A stretch of 5,909 bases of DNA, from positions 1 through 5,909 of the forward strand of contig NJDO01000114.1 in NCBI GenBank assembly GCA_002254385.1. The letters run 5' to 3'. Position numbers and translations under genes: made by a program. Under the pieces are notes generated by a model that was not told where the DNA came from, ran no database searches, and worked only from the letters and a program-made list of their open reading frames with translations. Within the stretch, counting starts at the first letter, position 1. Each line of letters starts with the position of its first letter. Positions 1 to 5,909 of this stretch are shown in pieces. The DNA comes from Thermoplasmatales archaeon ex4484_6. GTDB lineage: Archaea; Thermoplasmatota; Penumbrarchaeia; Penumbrarchaeales; Penumbrarchaeaceae.

Positions 1-9
1 CTCAATCAT
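1..9 (-). CDS. Possible start of a further leftward gene (three codons only)
   Basis: On the minus strand an ATG at 9-7 followed by ATT GAG is still open at the window edge. A GGAG at about 22-19 lies 9 nt upstream and could act as a Shine-Dalgarno site, and a TATA-like element lies further upstream at 71-80. The same reading frame is open from 105 to 1, directly after the stop codon of the DUF835 gene, and its last part (Leu-Gln-Gly-Ala-Glu-Leu-Glu-Val-Arg-Phe-Pro-Glu-Leu) looks protein-like. A start further upstream, for example TTG at 69-67, therefore cannot be excluded. Only three to about 23 codons are visible, so no family can be named. Confidence 0.2.
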
Positions 10-70
10 GGGAACCAACTCCGGAAAGCGGACTTCCAGTTCCGCTCCCTGTAAGAAAAGGGGGTTCAAT

Positions 71-80
71 CTTATAAAAC
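71..80 (-). promoter_or_regulatory. TATA-box-like element for a leftward transcript
   Basis: The minus strand reads GTTTTATAAG here, close to the archaeal box A. A transcription start about 25 nt downstream would fall near position 50, giving a leader of about 40 nt before the ATG at 9-7. It lies just beyond the hairpin that follows the DUF835 gene, as expected for a new transcription unit. The element is short and could be chance in AT-rich intergenic DNA. Confidence 0.3.
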
Positions 81-85
81 GTCGG

Positions 86-106
86 AAAGAAACAGGAGGC
101 CCCTGT
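86..106 (-). terminator. Putative terminator of the DUF835 gene
   Basis: On the minus strand ACAGG (106-102) and CCTGT (96-92) form a perfect 5-bp stem around a 5-nt loop, followed at once by TTTCTTT (92-86). The first stem base overlaps the TGA stop codon. Archaeal termination depends mainly on the T-rich stretch, which is short and interrupted here, so this is a plausible but weak terminator. Confidence 0.4.
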
Positions 107-1005
107 CACATATCGGACACAACACATTCCCTCTCCATCAGGGACATCTCCTGGGAGCTGAACGCCCTGGGATCCAGGGAGACAAGTATGTTGTCGTCCG
201 AGGTCATTATCTTGTCGTTCATGAACTGGAGGAACCTCAGAATGGAATGGAAGTCCGTCTGGGACACCATGTATTCCAGACCGTCGATGTATATCCATCC
301 CTGCTCCGTGTTCTTGAGAAATATATCGATCGCCTTCGTTATCCTGGCAAGGTCCTTCGCATCGATGCATCTCTCGGAATCGCTGATATTTGCCGTGAGC
401 CAGATGAGCTCCACGTTCAACCCGGAAAGGAACTTCCTCAGCATCCTGGGGTTCTGCCGGGAGATGGAAAGCCCCCTCGTTCCGTTGGACAGCTCCTTCC
501 TGAACATCGACATGCCCTTCTCCGGTTTGGGTTCCCTCACAAGATAGATGTGTCCGGGTTCCATGGTGCCGGAGCTCCTTCCCGTCCTCCAGATACCCTC
601 ATCGGGAGCCGGACCCAGGATGATACCCTCATTACCCGTGGGCTCCTCCTCCGGAAGGTATCTCCCCGCAATGTGCTGTATCTCGAAGGGTTCGAAGGGT
701 CTCATAAGATAGTCCTCGCATCCCCTGAGAAGTGCCTTCCTTGCGGAGCTCTTGTCCTTGGCAAGGAATATGATGGGAGCCCCGTCATCAAGTTCGCTCC
801 TGGCCTCCAGTACCTTATCCAGGTTCCTTGACGAATCCCCGAAAAGGATCAGACGGGGTTCGTAGGCGAGGATCTTCAGGGGAGCCTCATCAAGGTCCAC
901 CTCGAGAAAGTCCCTCATCTTTCCGGCCAGGGACTCTTTTATGGCCCTTGCCTCCCATTTCGGGAAGCCGACAAGGAGGATCTTGATCACCTCGATACTC
1001 CCCAT
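106..1005 (-). CDS. Receiver-like domain + DUF835 protein
   Basis: This 299-residue soluble protein has two parts. Residues 7-116 follow the beta/alpha order of a response-regulator receiver domain (KILLVGF, PRLILFGD, APIIFLAKD, CEDYLMRPFEPFE). The phosphorylation chemistry is degraded: no acidic pair follows strand 1, the acceptor position is Gly56 with Asp57 one residue later, Thr/Ser after strand 4 is Ala82, and the strand-5 Lys is Arg102. Residues 117-150 are a Gly/Pro/Glu-rich linker. Residues 151-297 match DUF835 (GHIYLVRE, GLSISRQNP, IYIDGLEYM, LVSLDPRAF), a domain known mainly from Euryarchaeota and often found with sensor or receiver domains; its biochemical role is unknown. No signal peptide or membrane segment is seen, so it is probably cytoplasmic. 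The ATG at 1005 has no Shine-Dalgarno site, but a TATA-like tract centred about 25 nt upstream suggests a leaderless mRNA. GTG at 990, giving MIKILLVGF, is an alternative start with GGGGAG 7 nt upstream. It is divergent from the permease gene, so a regulatory link is possible but inferred. Confidence 0.85.
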   Translation of the reverse strand: MGSIEVIKILLVGFPKWEARAIKESLAGKMRDFLEVDLDEAPLKILAYEPRLILFGDSSRNLDKVLEARSELDDGAPIIFLAKDKSSARKALLRGCEDYLMRPFEPFEIQHIAGRYLPEEEPTGNEGIILGPAPDEGIWRTGRSSGTMEPGHIYLVREPKPEKGMSMFRKELSNGTRGLSISRQNPRMLRKFLSGLNVELIWLTANISDSERCIDAKDLARITKAIDIFLKNTEQGWIYIDGLEYMVSQTDFHSILRFLQFMNDKIMTSDDNILVSLDPRAFSSQEMSLMERECVVSDM

Positions 1006-1022
1006 GAATTCGAATATCCCGA

Positions 1023-1037
1023 ATTATCATAAAAAAA
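1023..1037 (-). promoter_or_regulatory. TATA-box-like tract, leaderless promoter of the DUF835 gene
   Basis: The minus strand reads seven T residues followed by ATGATAAT. The best box A window (about 1034-1026) is centred some 25 nt upstream of the ATG at 1005. That is the usual archaeal distance from TATA box to transcription start, so transcription would begin at or next to the start codon. The lack of a Shine-Dalgarno sequence before the ATG fits this. Confidence 0.45.
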
Positions 1038-1039
1038 TG
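1028..1039 (+). promoter_or_regulatory. TATA-box-like tract, promoter of the permease-propeller unit
   Basis: CATAAAAAAATG on the plus strand is the only strong A/T tract upstream of the permease gene. A start about 26 nt downstream (near 1059) would leave a leader of about 37 nt carrying the ribosome binding site at 1078-1083. It physically overlaps the minus-strand TATA-like tract, so the two divergent promoters may compete for the same DNA. Confidence 0.35.
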
Positions 1040-1077
1040 TATCCATCCGCTTATCAACCATCAAAACTTCATACTAA

Positions 1078-1083
1078 GAGGTG
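1078..1083 (+). promoter_or_regulatory. Ribosome binding site that decides the permease start
   Basis: GAGGTG matches six consecutive bases of the archaeal Shine-Dalgarno consensus GGAGGTGATC. It lies 12 nt before ATG 1096, a somewhat long but acceptable spacing. The in-frame GTG at 1081 is inside this element and would have no binding site of its own, so ATG 1096 is preferred. Confidence 0.5.
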
Positions 1084-1095
1084 GATTGCGTAACG

Positions 1096-4000
1096 ATGCA
1101 GACGGTCCCTTTCTGGCTGGAGATCGCGGCCCTCATCCTCATGCTCTTACTTCTATCCCTGCTTCTCGTCTCCATCCTGTTCCCCTCGAACCGGTACCTG
1201 CTCCGTCTCGGTTCAAGATACTCCACGTACAGGAGGGGGGAGGCCCTTGGAAAGGCCGTTCCCGTTGGTCTGCTCATAGCCGTCACCCTTTCATCACTGT
1301 CCGTGGGGGATGGCCTGTTCCGCATGGTGGAGAGCAACACGGATTCCAACCTCTCGCACGTGGATATCGTCGTGGAAGCTCCCTCCTTCATCGACAGGGA
1401 CCTAATACCCGGCGGCTCCGGCGGGGTGAGGACATCGGCTCCCGTCATAATGATTGATGCGGCTGCCTTCACATCCGGAGTGAAGGGAGGGGGGTTGAGG
1501 ATAATGGGGGTGGACGGGGAATTCCTCGAACTTGGGAAATTCGAGAGCGTTGAAGGAGAGGATATCGAGATCTCCCGTCTCGCCGACGGTGTGGTCCTCA
1601 ACCGGAAGGCCGCCGACGAGTTCGACGTGGAGAAGGGAGACTGGATCCTTCTGACATTCAACACCCATTCAAGGGAGGAGGAGCTCCTGCCGAACCTGGG
1701 AGGGAAGGGGGATGTGTTCATGAATCTCACCGTTTCCGCGATTTCCGGGAACTCCGGACTGGGGAGATACCGGGAGGATTCAAGGGACAGCATACCCCCT
1801 CTGGGCTTCGTTTCCCTGGACCTCCTACAGGAGAGGCTCGATGTCGGATCGAAGGTGAACAGGTTCCTTCTTGATATGGAGAAGGGGGCGGATGAGGAAG
1901 ATGTCATGAGGTTGATGGATGAGCGCCTGGACATGGACACTGCGGGTCTCGAGGTGGTCCCCGCCGGGGAGGCAGGTGGATCCCTTGTCAGGTCGGACGA
2001 ATTCTTCTTCCCCGCGGAGCTCGTGGATCCTGAAGGAAAGGGGGTTTCGACACTCTCCTACTTCGTTGACGGGATATCGGCTTCCCATGGGGATCTGTCA
2101 TATTCCGTTGTGTGCGGGGTAGAGGGGGAGTACGGTCCGGAGCCTGGCAGTATACTTCTGAACAACTGGACCGCGGAGAGGCTGGGTGTATCCGTCGGGG
2201 ATACCGTCAGGCTCGATTACAGGAGGGTGGGGGCCCGGGGCATGCTCGAGGATGGGAACTCCTCCTTCATCGTTCAGGGCATCGTGAACATGGAGGGATT
2301 TCACGGTGAAAGGGAGCTCATCCCCCCGATCGAGGGTGTGACATCCGAACTCTCGTGCTCGGACTGGCATCCCGGTTTCGACATCGACCTTGATTCCATC
2401 GAGGACGAGGACATCGAGTACTGGGAGCTCTACACAACCACACCGAAGGCGTTCATATCACTCGAGGATGCCAGGAGATCCTGGAGCGTCCCGTGGGGCG
2501 ATACCACAGCCCTCTGGTTCGCCGATGCAGTGGACGCGGATGCACTGAAGGGGGAGCTGTCGGAGGACCTGGACCCCTCCATACTCGATATCACAATCGT
2601 TCCGGTGAGGGACAGGGCGCTCTCCTCCTCGAGGGCCCTTTCGATATTCCCCGCGATGTTTTTGACCTTCGGCTCCACCGTGCTCATCTCCTCATCCCTG
2701 ATACTGTATGCGGTCGTGTCCAGCATATCCGCCGGAAGGGCGGGGGACTGGGGGATACTGAGGTCACTCGGTCTGAACAGGAGGCGCATACTCCTCTTCG
2801 CTCTCTACGAGAATGTGTGGCCCGTGTTCCTGGGATCCCTTATCGGAATTCTGCTCGGATGGGGGCTCTCGATGCTGATGGGGCTCGCCCTCGGGAGCAT
2901 CTGGTCGGATACGGTCGAGGGATACGCGATCCCCCTGGTTGTGAGCACTCCCTCCGCGATCGTTTCGGTTGCCGCAGGTGTTCTGATCTCGCTGTTGGTG
3001 ATAACGCTCGCAGTATCCAGGGAGGTGATGAAGGTGCCTTCGGCAAACACCAGGGGGGAGGAGCCCGGAATGGTTGGTGAACGGTTCCGGTGGTGGTTTG
3101 TCATACTCGGTCTGGCATCCCTCCTGGGAGGTGTTCTGCTCTCCGGTTCGATGTTCCCCCGGGGTGCCGCCGGAACGTACGATGTCGCGGGTCCCTTCGT
3201 CCTGCTCTCCGTCATGTTCGGTCTCGGAGCGGCATGTTTGCTCCTGTTCGGTGTCCTGCGCACAAGGGACGGTTCGGACATCTCCCTGATGGTCTCCGCG
3301 AACATCTCCAGGAGCGGCAGGAGGACGGCTTCCGGGATCCTTATCCTGTCCGTCGTCCTCACGTTGTCGCTCTCCCTCACGGGCATGTCCTCCATCCTCG
3401 AGAGGGACCTTCTCTCCGATATCGACTCCTACGGGGGCGGATTCGACATGCTGATGGAAACCTCGAGAGGACTGGAGGGATCCGGAACGGATCTTGTGGT
3501 TGCCGGGGATCCGGACCTGCTGGTGGAACCCCTGCTCACATACGGCGAGGAGGGAGGAACATGCTCCAACATGAACGCTGTCTATCCGCCGAGGCTTCTG
3601 GGCATACCGGAGGAGATGATGGAAGGCACGGGCTTCAGGCTGAAGGAGCGCATGGATGCCGGCGGGAAAGGACTGTCGATAATCAGGGGCTCCCTTGACG
3701 GCAGGATACCCATCGTCGTGGATGAGAACACGCTCAAATGGATATATTTCAAGGAGCTTGGCTCCGTCTTCGAGATCGAGCCGTCTCCGGGAAGGACGGT
3801 GGAACTTATTGTGGTAGGGGTGCTCTCCCCTTCGGTGCTGTCCGGGTCCTTCGTCATGAGCGAGGAGAATCTCCGGTCCCTTTACCCCTCCTCCGCAAGA
3901 TATGATCTGTTCCTTGTGAAAGGGGAGGCGTCAAGGGAGAACATGAAGCTGCTGAGGGACCATTTCTCCGAACTGGGTCCGAGAATATCGAGCATGAGGG

Positions 4001-4428
4001 ACCTGGCCCTGGAGAACCTTGATGCGGAGCTCAGCTACATGAGGCTGTTCCGGGACTTCCTCCTCCTCGGGGTCTCCGCGGGCCTTGCGGCCCTCGTTCT
4101 CTTCAACCATTCCAGGGCGCTGAGGTTCAGGAGGCAGATGGTCCTTCTCCGGGCGGTCGGCGTTACCCGGGCCAGGGCCCGCACCTACATATTCCTCGAG
4201 AACCTCTACCTCATGGCGGTCGCGATAATCGCGTCCGTAATCGGCTGCGCCGCAACGGTGTACGCTGCTGGAAGGGCCGTCACGGACGGGGTCGATTGGA
4301 GCGGCATCGTCTCCTCCGGCGCATGGCTGCTGCTCCTGATAATCGGCATCTCAGCGGCTGCTTCGATCCTGTCCGCGCTCTATGCCGTATCGGGATATGA
4401 CAGGATGGCACCCCGTGGAAATGCATAG
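1096..4428 (+). CDS. Large duplicated FtsX-type ABC transporter permease
   Basis: This 1110-residue integral membrane protein resembles the FtsX/MacB/LolE permease superfamily in its duplicated form. An extra N-terminal helix (6-28) precedes an Arg/Lys-rich cytoplasmic loop. The first FtsX unit has helix 55-72, a very large outside domain (about 75-512), and helices near 516-541, 574-598 and 615-639. Two linker helices follow (666-685, 698-721). The second unit has helix 746-764, an outside domain (about 765-983), and helices near 986-1004, 1037-1058 and 1076-1098. Each unit carries the family's cytoplasmic loop after its second helix: GDWGILRSLGLNRRRI (about 550-565) and RRQMVLLRAVGVTRARA (about 1012-1028). 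This is the region that in MacB-like proteins touches the ATPase. The first outside domain has four N-glycosylation sequons (NLS, NLT, NWT, NSS). Such permeases work mechanically on lipoproteins, lipids, peptides or envelope proteins rather than forming a channel; the substrate here is unknown. No ABC ATPase gene is adjacent. GTG 1081 is an alternative start adding five residues. The gene is followed 42 bp later by the propeller gene on the same strand. Confidence 0.88.
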   Translation: MQTVPFWLEIAALILMLLLLSLLLVSILFPSNRYLLRLGSRYSTYRRGEALGKAVPVGLLIAVTLSSLSVGDGLFRMVESNTDSNLSHVDIVVEAPSFIDRDLIPGGSGGVRTSAPVIMIDAAAFTSGVKGGGLRIMGVDGEFLELGKFESVEGEDIEISRLADGVVLNRKAADEFDVEKGDWILLTFNTHSREEELLPNLGGKGDVFMNLTVSAISGNSGLGRYREDSRDSIPPLGFVSLDLLQERLDVGSKVNRFLLDMEKGADEEDVMRLMDERLDMDTAGLEVVPAGEAGGSLVRSDEFFFPAELVDPEGKGVSTLSYFVDGISASHGDLSYSVVCGVEGEYGPEPGSILLNNWTAERLGVSVGDTVRLDYRRVGARGMLEDGNSSFIVQGIVNMEGFHGERELIPPIEGVTSELSCSDWHPGFDIDLDSIEDEDIEYWELYTTTPKAFISLEDARRSWSVPWGDTTALWFADAVDADALKGELSEDLDPSILDITIVPVRDRALSSSRALSIFPAMFLTFGSTVLISSSLILYAVVSSISAGRAGDWGILRSLGLNRRRILLFALYENVWPVFLGSLIGILLGWGLSMLMGLALGSIWSDTVEGYAIPLVVSTPSAIVSVAAGVLISLLVITLAVSREVMKVPSANTRGEEPGMVGERFRWWFVILGLASLLGGVLLSGSMFPRGAAGTYDVAGPFVLLSVMFGLGAACLLLFGVLRTRDGSDISLMVSANISRSGRRTASGILILSVVLTLSLSLTGMSSILERDLLSDIDSYGGGFDMLMETSRGLEGSGTDLVVAGDPDLLVEPLLTYGEEGGTCSNMNAVYPPRLLGIPEEMMEGTGFRLKERMDAGGKGLSIIRGSLDGRIPIVVDENTLKWIYFKELGSVFEIEPSPGRTVELIVVGVLSPSVLSGSFVMSEENLRSLYPSSARYDLFLVKGEASRENMKLLRDHFSELGPRISSMRDLALENLDAELSYMRLFRDFLLLGVSAGLAALVLFNHSRALRFRRQMVLLRAVGVTRARARTYIFLENLYLMAVAIIASVIGCAATVYAAGRAVTDGVDWSGIVSSGAWLLLLIIGISAAASILSALYAVSGYDRMAPRGNA

Positions 4429-4439
4429 GAGAGGGAAGG

Positions 4440-4448
4440 TTTCTTATC
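4440..4448 (+). promoter_or_regulatory. Possible internal leaderless promoter before the propeller gene
   Basis: TTTCTTATC, preceded by purine-rich GAGGGAAGG that could act as a BRE, is centred about 27 nt upstream of ATG 4471. No Shine-Dalgarno sequence lies close to any of the candidate starts (TTG 4462, ATG 4465, ATG 4471). A second, leaderless transcript starting here is therefore plausible, besides read-through from the permease. The box is only a partial match. Confidence 0.3.
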
Positions 4449-4470
4449 TCCAGAACAACGATTGATGTTC

Positions 4471-5757
4471 ATGGAGATCCACAAGGGGTGGATTATATCC
4501 CTGCTGCTGGTATCGATGTTCCTTTCACTTCCGGCTTCCGGAACATGGAGCTCGTTCAGGGGTGATGAGGGGAATACAGGTTCCGTCCCGGAGGAGCTCC
4601 CTCCCGGATGGGTCTTGGACCTCTCGGTATCATGGGTGTTTCACGGGGACGGGGAGGTCGTGGGCTCCGTGGTCGTGAACGGTGAGCATGTCTTCTTCAA
4701 CACGATGAACGGGACGCTCTACATACTGGACAGGGAGTCCGGGGCGGAAGTGTCGAACCTCTCCCTGTCCGGGCGTTTCTACAACGCCCCTGCCCTGGAT
4801 GTGTCAACGGGAAGGATATTCGAGGCCGCGGGCGGAGGGGAGGTCGTCTGCCTTGATCCAATTAGCGGGATGGTCCTGTGGAACAGGAGCCTGGGAGATG
4901 GAGCCGCCATCCACTCCTCGCCCGCCCTGTACGATGACACGCTCATCATTGCATCCTATGACTCCAACATCTACTGCCTGGACCCGGAAGACGGAAGGGA
5001 GCTGTGGAGGTTCGAGGGGTGCGGGGGGAAGGTCCACACGACACCGGCCTTCCATCATGAGAACGGAAACGACATCGTCGTGTTCGGGTCATGCGACGGG
5101 AACCTGTACGCACTCTCAAGGGATTCCGGGAAGCTCCTCTGGAATTTCAGTGCAAGCTACATTCCGTCATCCCCCGCGGTAGCGGATGATAGGGTGATAT
5201 TCGGGTCCTTCGACGGTCATCTCAGATGCGTGGATGCACGGGACGGGGAGCTGCTGTGGTCGACGGACCTCCACAGTCCGATATTCTCTTCCCCCTCCGT
5301 GCTCGGTAACATGACCGCGGTGGCAACCGATGACGGTGTGTTGCACCTCGTAGATAACGGGAACGGTTCCGTCGTATGGAGCAGGGAGCTGGTGAAGGGT
5401 TCACTGGAGACGAGCCCGGTAATGATCGGGGGCCATGTCATCATCACATCGGAGAGGGGGCTCTCCGTACTCTCGATGGAGGATGGAGGTCTCGAGAGAG
5501 GGTTCGAGCTCGGTGATTCATCGGGGAGCTCCCCGTCGGTGGATGGAGGGATGGTGTTCTTCGGGGATGATGCGGGATATGTCAGGGCCCTTGGTCCCTC
5601 GGAAGAGAACGGGGAGGGGGGGGAAGCTCCCCTCGACATGGGGGAGGAGAAGGACCTTACCAGGGATGTGATATTCCTTGCCGCTTCCGTCATCGTTCTT
5701 ATCGCATTCTTCACGCTTGTTTACATGGGATATGTGAGGATCAGGTCAAGAAGATGA
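4471..5757 (+). CDS. Membrane-anchored extracellular PQQ-like beta-propeller protein
   Basis: This 428-residue protein begins with a signal peptide: MEIHKGW, then a hydrophobic core and a likely cut near PASG-TW (residue 24). Eight PQQ/BamB-type blade motifs follow at about 40-residue spacing: GTLYILDRESG (81), GEVVCLDPISGMVLW (123), SNIYCLDPEDGRELW (165), GNLYALSRDSGKLLW (210), GHLRCVDARDGELLW (249), GVLHLVDNGNGSVVW (289), RGLSVLSMEDGG (329) and AGYVRALG (368). This predicts an eight-bladed propeller, as in BamB and PQQ dehydrogenases. After an acidic spacer, one helix (about 399-421) and the basic tail RIRSRR anchor the C-terminus. Six N-x-S/T sequons support an outside location. Enzyme activity is unlikely: it is much shorter than quinoprotein dehydrogenases and has no visible cytochrome c CxxCH motif, so a binding or scaffold role is favoured. 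It probably works with the permease encoded just upstream. ATG 4471 was chosen for its distance from the TATA-like box; ATG 4465 and TTG 4462 are in frame. Confidence 0.88.
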   Translation: MEIHKGWIISLLLVSMFLSLPASGTWSSFRGDEGNTGSVPEELPPGWVLDLSVSWVFHGDGEVVGSVVVNGEHVFFNTMNGTLYILDRESGAEVSNLSLSGRFYNAPALDVSTGRIFEAAGGGEVVCLDPISGMVLWNRSLGDGAAIHSSPALYDDTLIIASYDSNIYCLDPEDGRELWRFEGCGGKVHTTPAFHHENGNDIVVFGSCDGNLYALSRDSGKLLWNFSASYIPSSPAVADDRVIFGSFDGHLRCVDARDGELLWSTDLHSPIFSSPSVLGNMTAVATDDGVLHLVDNGNGSVVWSRELVKGSLETSPVMIGGHVIITSERGLSVLSMEDGGLERGFELGDSSGSSPSVDGGMVFFGDDAGYVRALGPSEENGEGGEAPLDMGEEKDLTRDVIFLAASVIVLIAFFTLVYMGYVRIRSRR

Positions 5758-5909
5758 AATCTTCCCGGTCTGCTCCTTCCGATACGGTATTGCAGAGCTT
5801 CCGTAATTGTGACAATGTTCCAAACACGGATGACATAATCAAATTGATCAAGAAAGCAATCAGGATATACGGAAAACCAAGAGAGATACTGACGGATCAT
5901 GGAGCTCGG
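5754..5909 (+). pseudogene. 5'-truncated transposase (rve/DDE integrase core), runs off the window
   Basis: An open frame of 52 codons starts at ATG 5754, sharing ATGA with the propeller stop codon, and is still open at the last base. Its second half reads DDIIKLIKKAIRIYG then KPREILTDHGAR, the helix and strand around the second catalytic Asp (Asp48, TDHG) of rve-type transposases such as the IS481/IS3 groups. In these families the first catalytic Asp lies roughly 60 residues earlier, before which come further residues and a DNA-binding helix-turn-helix. Here only 47 residues precede Asp48 and no first Asp motif is seen, so the 5' part is missing. Bases 5821-5880 are about 35% G+C against about 68% for 5581-5640, which marks transferred DNA. 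The usual Gln/Glu-Phe after TDHG cannot be judged at the edge. The start ATG is probably accidental rather than a native start. Confidence 0.75.

Noticed and set aside
27..46. Inverted repeat AGCGGA / TCCGCT with an 8-nt loop
   Set aside because: A 6-bp GC stem without a T-run on either side and without a second copy; too weak to call a terminator or operator, and it may lie in coding sequence of the next leftward gene.
247..831. Plus-strand open frame of 194 codons opposite the DUF835 gene
   Set aside because: No recognizable domain or ribosome binding site, and it overlaps a convincing DUF835 gene on the other strand.
1006..1015. Short palindromes GAATTC (1006-1011) and ATTCGAAT (1008-1015) in the divergent promoter
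   Set aside because: Six to eight bases only, not repeated elsewhere in the window; could be an operator half but chance is just as likely.
1081..1095. GTG 1081 as the permease start
   Set aside because: The codon lies inside the GAGGTG element that best serves ATG 1096 and would have no binding site of its own; kept only as an alternative.
1074..1940. Minus-strand open frame of 288 codons opposite the permease gene
   Set aside because: The translation is a Ser/Arg/Pro-rich sequence without domain pattern, as expected for the antisense of a GC-rich gene; the plus strand has a clear FtsX permease with helices and signature loops.
2805..3395. Minus-strand open frame of 196 codons inside the permease gene
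   Set aside because: Low-complexity Arg/Pro/Ser composition, no ribosome binding site, and it lies fully opposite well-supported membrane helices.
5217..5714. Minus-strand open frame of 165 codons opposite the propeller gene
   Set aside because: Ser/Pro-rich shadow of the repeated Gly-Asp-Gly blade codons; no independent signal.
4471..5757. PQQ-dependent dehydrogenase function for the propeller
   Set aside because: The protein is much shorter than quinoprotein dehydrogenases, has no visible cytochrome c motif, and carries only the structural blade motif shared by BamB-like binding proteins.

Overview
The window looks archaeal, most likely a GC-rich member of Thermoplasmatota or a related euryarchaeal lineage. 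Three things point that way. First, a DUF835 protein, a domain family known mainly from Euryarchaeota. Second, coding sequence rich in AGG/AGA arginine and ATA isoleucine codons. Third, short AT-rich intergenic DNA with TATA-box-like tracts placed for leaderless transcription. The lineage is an inference from gene content; no rRNA or tRNA marker is present.

Layout, left to right. Bases 1-105 are mostly non-coding: a hairpin plus T-rich tract just after the stop of the leftward gene, a TATA-like element, and possibly the first three codons of another leftward gene. Bases 106-1005 (minus strand) encode a degenerate receiver-like domain joined to a C-terminal DUF835 domain. Bases 1006-1095 are an AT-rich divergent promoter region (about 30% G+C in 1021-1080). 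Bases 1096-4428 (plus strand) encode a very large duplicated FtsX-type ABC permease. Bases 4471-5757 (plus strand) encode a signal-peptide-bearing, C-terminally membrane-anchored PQQ-type eight-bladed beta-propeller. Bases 5754-5909 hold a 5'-truncated, AT-rich transposase/integrase (rve, DDE) remnant that starts in an ATGA overlap with the propeller stop codon and runs off the window.

How the genes may work together. The permease and propeller sit 42 bp apart on the same strand and are probably co-expressed. Both place large N-glycosylation-sequon-bearing domains outside the membrane, so they plausibly form one cell-surface transport or envelope-handling module. No ABC ATPase is visible on either side, which is unusual for this permease family. 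The divergent DUF835/pseudo-receiver protein shares the promoter region and could be a cytoplasmic regulatory partner, but only its position suggests this. The transposase remnant marks a junction with foreign DNA (about 35% G+C against about 68% in the adjacent gene end) that may have cut off the original downstream part of the operon.

The least described part of the window is the pairing of an ATPase-less giant FtsX permease with an anchored beta-propeller, opposite a degenerate receiver-DUF835 protein. No CRISPR array, tRNA, rRNA or complete insertion sequence was seen.
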